Source: Myxacorys chilensis ATA2-1-KO14 (GTDB taxonomy: Bacteria; Cyanobacteriota; Cyanobacteriia; Leptolyngbyales; Leptolyngbyaceae). Taken from it: 35,641 nucleotides of DNA. Both the position numbers and the translations under genes were made by a program. The DNA lies in contig JAHHHP010000057.1 of the NCBI GenBank assembly GCA_019359275.1, positions 1-35,641 on the forward strand, written 5' to 3'. Positions 1 to 8,044 of the stretch are shown here, piece by piece. The notes beneath the pieces are model-generated. The model was not told the DNA's origin, ran no database searches, and worked only from the letters and a program-made list of their open reading frames with translations. How positions within the stretch are numbered: position 1 is the first letter of the stretch; each line of letters starts with the position of its first letter.

Positions 1-60
1 CCCGTGTTTGACCACATCTTCACTGCTGCAACTCGGGCAAAGAACGGGTTCGAGAACCAT
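1..60 (-). CDS. IS1-like transposase, N-terminal fragment (runs off left edge)
   Basis: Twenty codons from an ATG at 60 to the window edge read MVLEPVLCPSCSSEDVVKHG. The CPSC-x-S-E-D-V-V-K-H-G pattern is the start of the InsA-type zinc finger found at the N-terminus of IS1-family transposases, which binds the element's terminal repeats. Only the first zinc-binding CxxC pair lies inside the window; the catalytic part is outside. The reading frame is open upstream of the ATG and joins the frame of the gene that starts at 303, so the element seems to have landed inside that gene. The family assignment rests on a short motif, so confidence is moderate. Confidence 0.6.
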   Translation of the reverse strand, partial: MVLEPVLCPSCSSEDVVKHG

Positions 61-303
61 CAGAGTTATCCTTGCTGAAACCACACTCCTCCAGTATCGC
101 AAAATCCACACGTCTAGAACACGACCATCTGGGTCCTGCCCTTCCACAAAGGAAGGGAGGTGGGGAAACATTTTGCCAAAATCGTCTGCGGGTGGTCGCG
201 GTCTACAGAACACCTTGAGGCTGGGGTAAAGTGAGTCCTGGAACATACGAGCATCTTGGGCGGTTGACCCTGCCTTGCTGACCTGCAGTGTGCTTGTCTG
301 CAT
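61..303 (-). pseudogene. 5' part of an unrecognised gene, probably interrupted by the IS1-like element
   Basis: An ATG at 303 is preceded by a strong ribosome binding site (GGAGG, 6 nt upstream), so this is a believable gene start. About 80 codons stay open down to the IS transposase start; the protein begins MQTSTLQVSKAG and contains a Pro/Phe-rich stretch (FGKMFPHLPSF). I do not recognise the family. In IS1 the transposase starts roughly 55 nt inside the element, so the true gene/IS junction probably lies near 110–120 and the last 15–20 codons of this stretch would be IS sequence. The terminal inverted repeat could not be identified with certainty, and the rest of the gene, if it survives, lies outside the window. 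Confidence 0.4.
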
Positions 304-516
304 CGTAACCTCCGTGGAGTGAATGTTGATTAGACCTGTAAGTTGTCACCGGTCTGATTTCCTTCACTTGAAGAGTTGCATCAATGCTTTGATGCTAAAT
401 GGGCTACCCTACCGGCAACAGGTAATGTCTACACCACAACCCGTCATCTCTTTTCCGCCTTCTGCAACAATTTGTCATACCATTTAGAATCTGTCATTCG
501 GTTCATTTAATGGTTA

Positions 517-537
517 GCCAGAGCTTTGTTCTCTAGC
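517..537 (-). terminator. Possible weak terminator after the ABC importer operon
   Basis: GCTAGAG and CTCTGGC (minus strand) form a 7-bp stem with one G·U pair and a 7-nt loop, 18 nt beyond the ATPase stop codon. No U-run follows, so it may instead be an RNA 3'-end stabiliser or chance. Confidence 0.25.
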
Positions 538-554
538 GAAGGACACTACGATAT

Positions 555-1658
555 TCAGCCATTGCGAACCATGCTCGGAGTGGTCGCCTCAACGCGATCG
601 CCTGCGCCGACATCAAACCAATGAATCGAGTCGGGCGGAAATGCCAATCGAACTGGCGTATTGGTTGCCAACCGATGTTCCATTCCTAAAAGGGCACGAA
701 CAGTGATTGGCTCTCCTCCACTCGCAATTCTGACACTGACAAGATTATGCATTCCCAAATTCTCGACTAGGAATACTTGACCATCGAGAGCAGGCTCATT
801 GGAGGATTGGGCTACATGCACATGCTCCGGGCGAATCCCAAGAACGATTTCCTTTGGATTAGAGCCTAGAGGCAGTGGAATTCGACTGTTGCCGACGATC
901 GCTTGTCCTGCCTCACATTTAACCTGCAAAAAATTCATCTGCGGACTGCCGATAAAGCCAGCCACAAATCGATTGGCAGGTTCGGTGTAGATTCGTTCGG
1001 GCGTATCGAGTTGTTGCAGGTAGCCATTGTTAAGAACGGCAACTCGCGTCGAAAGTGTCATCGCCTCAGTTTGATCGTGGGTGACGTAGACAACGGGCGT
1101 GTTCTGCGACCCAAACAACTGCTTCAGCTCTGCCCGCACATGTTCGCGTAGAAGCGCGTCTAAGTTGCTGAGCGGTTCATCGAGCAAGAAGACATCCGGG
1201 CGACGAACGAGGGTTCTGGCCACCGCGACCCGTTGACGCTGACCGCCCGATAGCTGACCAGGTTTGCGATTCATGAGTTCATGTAAACCTAGAAAATCAG
1301 CTACCTCATGAATTCGACTTTGGACTTCCCCGCTTGGAGTTTTGCGCAGTTTCAAACCAGAGGCAATGTTCTCGTATACCGTCATGTGCGGATACAAGGC
1401 GTAGCTTTGAAACACCATCGCAATGTTGCGATCGCCAGGACTAAGCCGACTGACATCTCGACCGTTGAGCAAAACTTGTCCACTACTCGGTTGTTCGAGC
1501 CCGGCGATTAGTCGGAGAATGGTTGATTTTCCGCAACCGGACGGACCTAATAGCGTTAAAAATTCGCCTGCACCGACACTAAGACTGATATCCTTAACAG
1601 GAACGACGGTAGGGGTATAGGCTTTGCGAAGAGCGACGAGGTCGAGTTTCTTATCCAT
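555..1658 (-). CDS. Carbohydrate ABC importer ATPase (MalK/UgpC type)
   Basis: A 367-residue ATP-binding subunit that powers sugar uptake from the cytoplasmic face of the plasma membrane. Visible motifs: Walker A GPSGCGKST (38–46), Q-loop Gln84, signature LSGGQ (136–140), Walker B VFLLDE (156–161) and switch His194 in YVTHDQTEAM. The C-terminal ~130 residues match the TOBE/MalK regulatory region in position and length, which separates it from short amino-acid importer ATPases. It is last in a minus-strand operon, 58 bp after the second permease, with its own ATG. Such ATPases can serve several sugar importers, so substrate cannot be deduced from this subunit. Family assignment is secure; a symbol such as malK, ugpC or ggtA would be a guess. 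Confidence 0.92.
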   Translation of the reverse strand: MDKKLDLVALRKAYTPTVVPVKDISLSVGAGEFLTLLGPSGCGKSTILRLIAGLEQPSSGQVLLNGRDVSRLSPGDRNIAMVFQSYALYPHMTVYENIASGLKLRKTPSGEVQSRIHEVADFLGLHELMNRKPGQLSGGQRQRVAVARTLVRRPDVFLLDEPLSNLDALLREHVRAELKQLFGSQNTPVVYVTHDQTEAMTLSTRVAVLNNGYLQQLDTPERIYTEPANRFVAGFIGSPQMNFLQVKCEAGQAIVGNSRIPLPLGSNPKEIVLGIRPEHVHVAQSSNEPALDGQVFLVENLGMHNLVSVRIASGGEPITVRALLGMEHRLATNTPVRLAFPPDSIHWFDVGAGDRVEATTPSMVRNG

Positions 1659-1716
1659 AGTGCTAAGAATGAAATGGTGCTAACGAATGAACGGTTAGTG
1701 GGATAGAGTAAATGCC

Positions 1717-2595
1717 TTATCCTTTGACGGCTCCTGAAGTCAAACCTTGTACGATCCGCCGTTGAAAAATTAAAACCAGCAAAACGAGAGGAATTGTCCC
1801 CAGTACCGTTGCCGCCGCAATTGGACCAAAGGGAATCTCAAACGGAGACGCGCCGCCAAGCTGTGCCCCAGCCACAGGGACGGTTTTCATGTCCTCACGA
1901 GTGATAAACGTGAGAGCAAAAATAAATTCATTCCAGGCAGCAATAAACGTTAAAATTCCCGTTGTGGCTAATGCTGGCAGTGTCATAGGCAACACAATGT
2001 CGAGCAGCATTCGAGGAGTGCTATATCCATCGACTCTAGCCGCATCTTCGAGGTCTTTTGGAAGCTGCTGAAAAAAGCTTCTCATGACTAAAATTGTCAA
2101 CGGTAAGTTGATTGCTGTGTAGGGAATGATTAACGACAGATAATTGTTTCCTAGATTGAGATAGCGAACAATATCTAACAATCCCAAAAACAATAGAATC
2201 GGCGGAAATAACGTCACAATGAGAACGCCGGCTAGAATGATGCGTTCACCCTGTAGTTTCAGTCGGGCTAAAGCATAAGCCGCAGGCGCACCAATGCCAA
2301 GTGCCAAAACTGTAGACGCTAATGAAACTAGAAAACTATTGAACAGGTAGTTGAGAAATGGACGCCGCTCAAACAGCTTTTGATATTGATCAAGCGTCAG
2401 TTGATTGGGACTCGGAAAATAGACATTTGGAATCTCAGCGATCGCATCATCCGTTTTAAATGAGGTCAGCAATTCCCACAAGATCGGTGCAAGGCAGAAG
2501 AGAACCGTTAACGCTACGGCAATCGGTAAGATAAATCGCCGCACGCTGGGTCGGTGGACAGTCGCCTGTTGATTCTCTGGAGAGGTGGTTGTCAT
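1717..2595 (-). CDS. Carbohydrate ABC importer permease, MalG type
   Basis: A 292-residue inner-membrane permease with about six hydrophobic segments. The EAA loop that docks on the ATPase is visible as EDAARVDGYSTPRMLLDIVLP near residues 180–200, with the conserved Gly and the Leu-Pro end. The first ~20 residues are polar (MTTTSPENQQ) and the first membrane helix follows. It pairs with the MalF-type permease, whose stop codon lies 2 bp upstream, so the two are translationally linked. The C-terminus (QRRIVQGLTSGAVKG) is the standard MalG-family tail. Confidence 0.92.
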   Translation of the reverse strand: MTTTSPENQQATVHRPSVRRFILPIAVALTVLFCLAPILWELLTSFKTDDAIAEIPNVYFPSPNQLTLDQYQKLFERRPFLNYLFNSFLVSLASTVLALGIGAPAAYALARLKLQGERIILAGVLIVTLFPPILLFLGLLDIVRYLNLGNNYLSLIIPYTAINLPLTILVMRSFFQQLPKDLEDAARVDGYSTPRMLLDIVLPMTLPALATTGILTFIAAWNEFIFALTFITREDMKTVPVAGAQLGGASPFEIPFGPIAAATVLGTIPLVLLVLIFQRRIVQGLTSGAVKG

Positions 2596-2597
2596 AA

Positions 2598-3503
2598 TTA
2601 CACAGCTCCCGATGCGCGTTTTCTAGACCGACTGAGGAAAAAGCTGGCGATCGCGACCACCAACACCAACAGCAGAAAGGTCACAACAACCAATGCTGCC
2701 CCGTACCCAAAATCAAGATATCGCATCACCGTTGCGTAAATGTAGAGAGAAACAGTTTCCGTTCCCCCGCCTGGTCCGCCGCCTGTCATGACAGAGATCA
2801 GATCGAAGATGCCAAACGCTTGGGCGAGACGAAACAGCAACGCAATCACAATCTGAGGCAGCAGCAGGGGTAGTGTCACCTGTCGAAAGCTCTGCCAGGG
2901 ACTTGCGCCATCAATGGCTTGGGCTTCGTACAAATCACTCGGAATCGATTGCAGTCCTGCTAAGAGCAAAATGCTGATAAAGGGCGTCGTTTTCCAGACG
3001 TCGGCGACGATGACCGAAATCATCGCCAGGGTCGGATTCCCTAGCCAGTTGATGCCCGTTTGAATTAGTCCCAACCGCAGTAGAATATCGTTCACAACGC
3101 CGTACTGATCGTTAAAAATCCACGTCCAGGCGAGTGCAATCAGAGCGGTTGGGAGTGCCCAAGGCAGGATGGCGATCGTACGGACAATCCCTCGTCCTCG
3201 AAAAGACTGATTGAGGACTAAGGCAATGCCCATGCCCAAAACCAGTTCCAGTGAGACGGTGGCAACGGTAAAAATCGTCGTGTTCCACAACGTATTCCAA
3301 AACCGTCCGTCTTGCGCCATTCGCGCATAGTTATCGAGTCCTGTAAAGGCTGGACTGAGTTGATTTCCCAGGTTAATTGTGAAGAAACTTTGCCAAACCG
3401 CTCGTAGAATTGGGTAGGCAAACACTAGCGCTAACACGGCGATCGCGGGAATGGTAAGCAACCAACCCGTCCGCCGTTCTTGAGCGCGAACATAATCTAC
3501 CAT
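2598..3503 (-). CDS. Carbohydrate ABC importer permease, MalF type
   Basis: A 301-residue permease with about six membrane helices; the first starts near residue 15. The EAA motif is visible as YEAQAIDGASPWQSFRQVTLP. Its length is that of the UgpA/LacF/ThuF branch, without the long periplasmic loop of enterobacterial MalF. A GGGAGC ribosome binding site for it overlaps the end of the binding-protein gene; the intergenic gap is 4 bp. It should form the translocation pore as a heterodimer with the MalG-type partner. Confidence 0.92.
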   Translation of the reverse strand: MVDYVRAQERRTGWLLTIPAIAVLALVFAYPILRAVWQSFFTINLGNQLSPAFTGLDNYARMAQDGRFWNTLWNTTIFTVATVSLELVLGMGIALVLNQSFRGRGIVRTIAILPWALPTALIALAWTWIFNDQYGVVNDILLRLGLIQTGINWLGNPTLAMISVIVADVWKTTPFISILLLAGLQSIPSDLYEAQAIDGASPWQSFRQVTLPLLLPQIVIALLFRLAQAFGIFDLISVMTGGGPGGGTETVSLYIYATVMRYLDFGYGAALVVVTFLLLVLVVAIASFFLSRSRKRASGAV

Positions 3504-3507
3504 TGGT

Positions 3508-4818
3508 TTAAGCTCCCAGTAAAGAACGAGTTTCGCGAGCGGCAGCTTGCAGCGCCTCTTCTGGCGATGTGCGCCCCGAAACAGCAGAACTCAAGTAGCG
3601 CTGCAAAATATCTGACGCTTGAGCGTATTGAGCAATCTGAGGACGCAGTGCTGGAGTCTCCAACACTTTTAGCACTAAGGGGAAGTATTCATACTTCTTC
3701 AGCAAGTCTGCATCGTTGTAAAGCGATCGCAGGCTCGGCAAATAGCCGCCCGTCAGTGAGGTTTGTTTCTGAACATACGCACTCGTAAAAAACTGAACGG
3801 CTTTCCACGCTTCTTGAGGATGCTGAGTCGTGGATGCAATGCCCCAACCCCAACCGCCTAACGATCCCGCGCTCTCTTGCCCCGGCGCGTGAACCATGGG
3901 TTGAATGCTCACCTTACCGCGCACTGGCGACCCTGCCTGGTTGAGCAGTTCCCAAGCGTAGGGCCAATTCCGCATAAAAACGGTGTTGCCATTTTGAAAG
4001 AGCCGCCGCGCTTCTTCTTCTTGGTACGTGCTGACACCTGGAGGCGACACGCCTTGGTCAATCGTGCTGAGTAAGAATTTGAGTGCCGCGATCGCTTCTG
4101 GTCGATCTAACCCGACTTCGTTGGTTTGTGGATTGACCCAAAAGCCGCCGTAACCCTGAAGCACTTCGGTAAACATGGCTGATGCACCTTCGTACTGTCG
4201 CCCTTGCCAAACATAGCCCCACTGCACTTTGTTGTCAGCTTGCTGAATTATTTTTGCGGTTTGCAACAAGTCAGAAAATGTTTCGGGTGGGTTGAGTCCG
4301 GCTTGCTTTAGCAGGTCCGTGCGATAGTAGAGCATTCCAGCATCCGTTCGCCAGGGCAATCGATACAGTTTGCCTTTATAGCGGCTGCCTTCAATGTCTC
4401 CTAGCAAGAAATTCGCCAGTTCTGCTTTTGAAATCAGATCTTCTAGAGGGCGCAGCCACCCCGCCGCCGCAAATTTAGACAGCCAAACGACATCCATGTT
4501 GATCAGGTCGTAAGGAGAACTGCCCAGCAGGAAAGAAGAGGTATTTAAGTCTTCAACCAAGTTGCTGGCGTTAGGAGCCTCGATCATGTTGAGCTTAATG
4601 CCTGGATTTTTTTGCTCAAATTCTGCGATCAAAGGGCGCAGCGTTGGAACCTCCGGTGCATTCATTAAAAATGAAAGAACTACGGGTTGTGACCTAGCCG
4701 GTAACACAATGAGCAAAGCGGTCAAGGCAAATGCTGTGAGTAAGCTCAGCGTTCGAAAGAGCAGCGAGCTTCGCCAGTATCGCAGGAGGTTGAACCAGTA
4801 TTCTCGGACGATTTCCAT
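3508..4818 (-). CDS. Extracellular carbohydrate-binding protein of the ABC importer
   Basis: Captures the sugar in the periplasm and delivers it to the permease pair. The ATG at 4818 is preferred: the open frame also extends nine codons upstream to a GTG at 4845, but the ATG gives a better export signal. The N-terminus has Arg residues, a hydrophobic core (LSLLTAFALTALLIVL) and a likely cleavage near ARS-QP. There is no lipobox Cys, so it is not an obvious lipoprotein. The mature protein has the family-1 solute-binding layout, including a segment rich in aromatic residues (FMRNWPYAWELL) and the glycine-rich hinge region GSLGGWGWGIAS. The overall look recalls trehalose/maltose or sucrose binding proteins, but the substrate is inference. 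First gene of the operon. Confidence 0.88.
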   Translation of the reverse strand: MEIVREYWFNLLRYWRSSLLFRTLSLLTAFALTALLIVLPARSQPVVLSFLMNAPEVPTLRPLIAEFEQKNPGIKLNMIEAPNASNLVEDLNTSSFLLGSSPYDLINMDVVWLSKFAAAGWLRPLEDLISKAELANFLLGDIEGSRYKGKLYRLPWRTDAGMLYYRTDLLKQAGLNPPETFSDLLQTAKIIQQADNKVQWGYVWQGRQYEGASAMFTEVLQGYGGFWVNPQTNEVGLDRPEAIAALKFLLSTIDQGVSPPGVSTYQEEEARRLFQNGNTVFMRNWPYAWELLNQAGSPVRGKVSIQPMVHAPGQESAGSLGGWGWGIASTTQHPQEAWKAVQFFTSAYVQKQTSLTGGYLPSLRSLYNDADLLKKYEYFPLVLKVLETPALRPQIAQYAQASDILQRYLSSAVSGRTSPEEALQAAARETRSLLGA

Positions 4819-5193
4819 AGATAAATTACCGCGACTGGAATGCACAACTTAATGGCACAATGGGTGCGATTCGCATTCCATAAACTGGATTTTGGTTAAG
4901 CTGATTGAAATACCAGATATGGAACTTTAAAGAGAAACCAGCCACTCCAAACTCACGGCTTCTGGAAGCTAAAGGCTGCCTTATAAACTAAAGGGTTTAC
5001 TCTACAATTCTCATCTTCTTCAAGACGGATTAGATGAGAGGAAAATATTAAGTTAAGTAACAATTACAACCGCTTTAAGAAGCGTTATTAAGCATTATTT
5101 AATTCACCAATTTTAGGTCTAATTTATAGTAAATGACCTATCTATCGATTATTGCTTGAATTAATTTGGATCAACTTCAGATTAATCTCTGGA
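4819..5193. other. Intergenic region upstream of the ABC importer operon
   Basis: AT-rich stretch of 375 bp between the binding-protein start and the end of the small membrane protein gene, both on the minus strand. It must hold the importer promoter. A short palindrome GCTTCTGGAAGC lies at 4958–4969 and could be an operator, but it matches no regulator I can name. No convincing ORF or RNA gene was seen. Confidence 0.4.
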
Positions 5194-5472
5194 TTAACAC
5201 TGTGTACCCTGCAAAGAATTCAAAATCCGTGAAATTACAATTACGGTTTGAACAGCGCCAATAAATAATCCCAGGCGATACATTTTGACCCACATACCGA
5301 TGGGTTTTTCGTTCGCTGACCACAGGAATGCGATCGCAAGAGCCACAATAATTTCTGTAACCAGTGCCATCCGAATCGTAACCGCACAATCGCCTTTTCC
5401 AACCACGAACAGGCTGCATGTGGCTAAAAAGAAGCAGCCAAATCCTAGAAAACAATCAAATGTTCTACTCAT
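5194..5472 (-). CDS. Small hypothetical membrane protein
   Basis: Ninety-two residues starting at an ATG (MSRTFDCFLG), with three predicted membrane segments: residues about 5–25, 32–54 and 66–86. It contains four Cys residues (7, 13, 19 and 29) in or next to the first helix and one at the C-terminus. The upstream Shine-Dalgarno sequence is poor (AATAGG at a distance). A second frame (5177–5455) overlaps almost fully but gives a much less membrane-like protein. I recognise no family. The hydrophobic pattern supports a real gene only moderately. Confidence 0.45.
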   Translation of the reverse strand: MSRTFDCFLGFGCFFLATCSLFVVGKGDCAVTIRMALVTEIIVALAIAFLWSANEKPIGMWVKMYRLGLFIGAVQTVIVISRILNSLQGTQC

Positions 5473-5834
5473 CGTCTAGCCTATTCGGAACAGTGGGATA
5501 GTGTATAGACGGAGATACTTTAACATTGTGTGCTTTTTTATTCAATATATTCTACGTATGCAGTCTACCTTTTCAACTCAGTAGATTTAGCAGATGGAAT
5601 GTGATTAAAGTCTTTTTAAGTCGTAGCTTGATCATCGATAGCAAGGTCTGATAAATATTTTATAACTATAAGAAATCTGAAAATCTTTAACTCCACAATT
5701 GGCTGGCCTTGCCAAAGTTTAGAGGATTGCTATGTTGAACGGTAACGAATGCTTGAGTTCTAAAAAGAGTATAAAAAGATTAACTTTGAACCGAAAACGC
5801 TTGTATAGTAAAGCAATTTTTATAAGCACCGCTT
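5473..5834. other. AT-rich divergent intergenic region
   Basis: A 362-bp non-coding gap between the minus-strand small membrane gene and the plus-strand Lgt-like gene, notably AT-rich relative to the flanking genes. It should carry both promoters. No ORF, tRNA or repeat was found apart from the promoter candidate at 5780–5809. Confidence 0.4.
5780..5809 (+). promoter_or_regulatory. Candidate sigma-70-type promoter for the Lgt-like/radical SAM unit
   Basis: TTAACT (5780–5785) and TATAGT (5804–5809) are separated by 18 bp, close to the TTGACA/TATAAT consensus. The expected start site near 5816 would leave a leader of about 20 nt before the GTG start at 5835. Prediction only. Confidence 0.35.
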
Positions 5835-6584
5835 GTGGATTTTCCAGTTTATATTGGCGTTGGCGCAGTCAAACTTCATCCGCACATTTTTTTTGAAGCG
5901 ATCGCATATTCAATTGCGCTGCGGTTATCGCTCAGAAACTTCCGTCGAGATATAATTTCGCCGCCTCAACGCAGTTCGATTATTGTCGGCGGACTCGTAG
6001 GCGCGTTAATCGGCGCAAAGGTGCTGGTGATGCTGCAACATATTGATATTTTTTGGCAGCATCAGGAACAGTTTTTTTGGCTACTGCTTCAGGGTAAAAC
6101 GGTAGTCGGAGCGCTATTAGGTGCAGTAATAGGAGTTGAGGCGACGAAGAAACTGCTTCACGTTCATCAATCAACGGGCGATGCCTTTGTTTACCCACTC
6201 ATATTAGGAACTGCGATCGGGCGATTGGGGTGTTTTTTTACAGGGCTGAGCGATCGCACTTATGGCGTTGCGACTAACCTACCGTGGGGCATTGATTTTG
6301 GCGATGGGATTTCCCGTCATCCAACGCAGCTTTATGAAATTACATTTCTGTTGATGTTAATGATATTTCTAAAGGTGCGATCGCGTTATCCTATGCATTC
6401 TGGAGATTTGTTTAAGTTCTACTTGATCAGTTACTTAAGTTTTCGCTTTCTGGTTGACTTTATTAAGCCCGACTTTCACTTTGCGTTAGGATTAACTGCA
6501 ATTCAAATTGCATGTCTTCTAGCGCTTGTTTACTACCGCAATAGCATCACTAGATTGTTTAATTTCACTGTAAAGCCTGCTTAA
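5835..6584 (+). CDS. Lgt-like (prolipoprotein diacylglyceryl transferase family) membrane protein, divergent
   Basis: A 249-residue polytopic membrane protein starting at a GTG; an in-frame stop 10 nt upstream excludes a longer start. It has the Lgt layout: an N-terminal region, Gly-rich helix GGLVGALIGAK (52–62), GKTVVGALLGAVIG (87–100), the core signature IGRLGCFFTG (128–137) followed by YG (143–144) and PWGIDFG (150–156), then HPTQLYE (162–168). True Lgt moves a diacylglyceryl group from phosphatidylglycerol to a lipoprotein Cys. Here the signature Asn is Cys133, the Glu after the following Gly is Leu138, and the His of the GG-rich loop is absent. It is therefore a paralogue that may use a different acceptor. 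The radical SAM gene starts 14 bp downstream, which suggests a shared lipid substrate. Confidence 0.8.
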   Translation: MDFPVYIGVGAVKLHPHIFFEAIAYSIALRLSLRNFRRDIISPPQRSSIIVGGLVGALIGAKVLVMLQHIDIFWQHQEQFFWLLLQGKTVVGALLGAVIGVEATKKLLHVHQSTGDAFVYPLILGTAIGRLGCFFTGLSDRTYGVATNLPWGIDFGDGISRHPTQLYEITFLLMLMIFLKVRSRYPMHSGDLFKFYLISYLSFRFLVDFIKPDFHFALGLTAIQIACLLALVYYRNSITRLFNFTVKPA

Positions 6585-6598
6585 CTGTACTGCAAATT

Positions 6599-8044
6599 AT
6601 GCCAACTCGTCCTTATCTGTTCTACGCTCTGACCAATAGTGTCTGCTCTAAATGCCTCACGAAGGTTGAAGCAAAAATTATTTTTCAGGAGGGTAACGTC
6701 TACCTCGTTAAACACTGCCTAATTCACGGACGAGAAGAGGTTCTGATTGCAGATGACATTGAGTATTACAAGCAGTGCCAAGAGTTTATTAAGCCTGGAG
6801 ACATGCCGCATCGGTTCAATACACCGATCAAATATGGCTGTCCCTACGATTGTGGCTTGTGCCCTGACCATGAGCAGCACAGTTGTTTAACGTTGGTAGA
6901 AGTCAGCGATCGCTGCAATCTTTCCTGCCCCATTTGCTATGCCGATTCTGGAGCAGAAGAGGTTTCAAGCACTAATCAACCCCGGCGTCACCGCAGTTTA
7001 GACGTGATCGAACGCCTACTTGACAACATTGTTGCCAATGAGGTTGAACCCGATATTGTCCAGATTAGCGGCGGTGAACCCACGATTCATCCAGAATTTT
7101 TTGAGATTTTAGACATCGCAAAACGCAAGCCGATCAAGCATTTGATGATCAATACAAACGGGCTGCGAATTGCTCAAGATCGAGCGTTCTGCGATCGCTT
7201 GAGTCAATATATGCCGGGAATCGAGATCTATTTGCAGTTCGATAGTTTTGAAGAAAAAGCACTGCGAGAATTGCGGGGTGCAGACTTGCGGCAGGTAAGA
7301 GCACGCGCGATCGCGCATCTCAACGAGTTCAATATCTCCACAACGCTGGTTTCAACGGTTAAAAAAGGACTGAATGATCACGAAATTGGTAAGACAATTG
7401 ACTTTGCCTTACAGCAACGATGCGTTCGCGGGGTCAGTTTTCAGCCCATTCAGGCGGCAGGACGACTAGAGAGTTTTGATCCAAAGCGCGATCGCTATAC
7501 CTTGACCGAAGTTCGTCGGGCTATTTTAGATCAGAGTCCTCACTTTCAGCCGAAAGATCTTTTACCTGTGCCGTGTCATCCTGACTGTCTAGCCATGGCA
7601 TATGCGCTTAAAGTGAAAGGTCAAGTCATTCCTCTAACAGGATTGCTCGATCCTACGGCGTTTCTCGATGTGATGCCAAACTCGGTTCTATATGAACAGA
7701 ACGCAGAATTAAAAAAACAGATCTTTAAGTTGTTTTCAACCAATCATTCTCCCGATTCATCCGCGACAACGCTGAAACAACTATTATGTTGTCTACCTCT
7801 AATTCCAGTTCCGACAGGAATTACATACGAGAATGTGTTTCGGGTTGTGATTATGCAATTTCTTGATCCGTTTAATTTTGATGTTCGTTCTGTAAAACGG
7901 TCTTGCATTCACATTGCCCATCCTGATGGTCGAATCATTCCGTTTGATACTTACAACATGTTCTATCGTGAAGGCAGCGCAGGGCATCACCTTGTCGAGC
8001 CTTCAGAACTTCGCCAAGCGCGCGCTGTGCAGGAGCAGGTGTAA
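6599..8044 (+). CDS. Radical SAM enzyme of the tetraether synthase-like (Tes/MJ0619) family
   Basis: A 481-residue radical SAM enzyme. Three Cys clusters precede or form the core: C16-x2-C19 with C40-LIHG (rubredoxin-like N-terminus), CPYDCGLC (81–88) with C96, and the SAM-cluster motif CNLSCPIC (106–113). ISGGEPTIHPEF near residue 158 is the SAM-binding GGE motif. A further pair, CHPDC, lies near residue 328, where this family has another cluster ligand set. The order CPxDCGLCPxHxxH then CNLxCPxC matches the archaeal Tes/MJ0619 family, whose characterised member joins lipid chains by C–C bond formation. An older proposal for the same archaeal protein was pterin methylation. The partner genes, an Lgt-like protein upstream and a membrane protein overlapping downstream, favour a lipid role. 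Substrate is inference; radical SAM identity is certain. Confidence 0.85.
   Translation: MPTRPYLFYALTNSVCSKCLTKVEAKIIFQEGNVYLVKHCLIHGREEVLIADDIEYYKQCQEFIKPGDMPHRFNTPIKYGCPYDCGLCPDHEQHSCLTLVEVSDRCNLSCPICYADSGAEEVSSTNQPRRHRSLDVIERLLDNIVANEVEPDIVQISGGEPTIHPEFFEILDIAKRKPIKHLMINTNGLRIAQDRAFCDRLSQYMPGIEIYLQFDSFEEKALRELRGADLRQVRARAIAHLNEFNISTTLVSTVKKGLNDHEIGKTIDFALQQRCVRGVSFQPIQAAGRLESFDPKRDRYTLTEVRRAILDQSPHFQPKDLLPVPCHPDCLAMAYALKVKGQVIPLTGLLDPTAFLDVMPNSVLYEQNAELKKQIFKLFSTNHSPDSSATTLKQLLCCLPLIPVPTGITYENVFRVVIMQFLDPFNFDVRSVKRSCIHIAHPDGRIIPFDTYNMFYREGSAGHHLVEPSELRQARAVQEQV

Noticed and set aside
1308..1620. Plus-strand frames opposite the ABC ATPase
   Set aside because: Antisense shadows of a gene with all ABC motifs.
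5177..5455. Minus-strand frame of 92 codons overlapping the small membrane protein
   Set aside because: It lacks a coherent hydrophobic or domain pattern, while the alternative frame gives three clean membrane segments.
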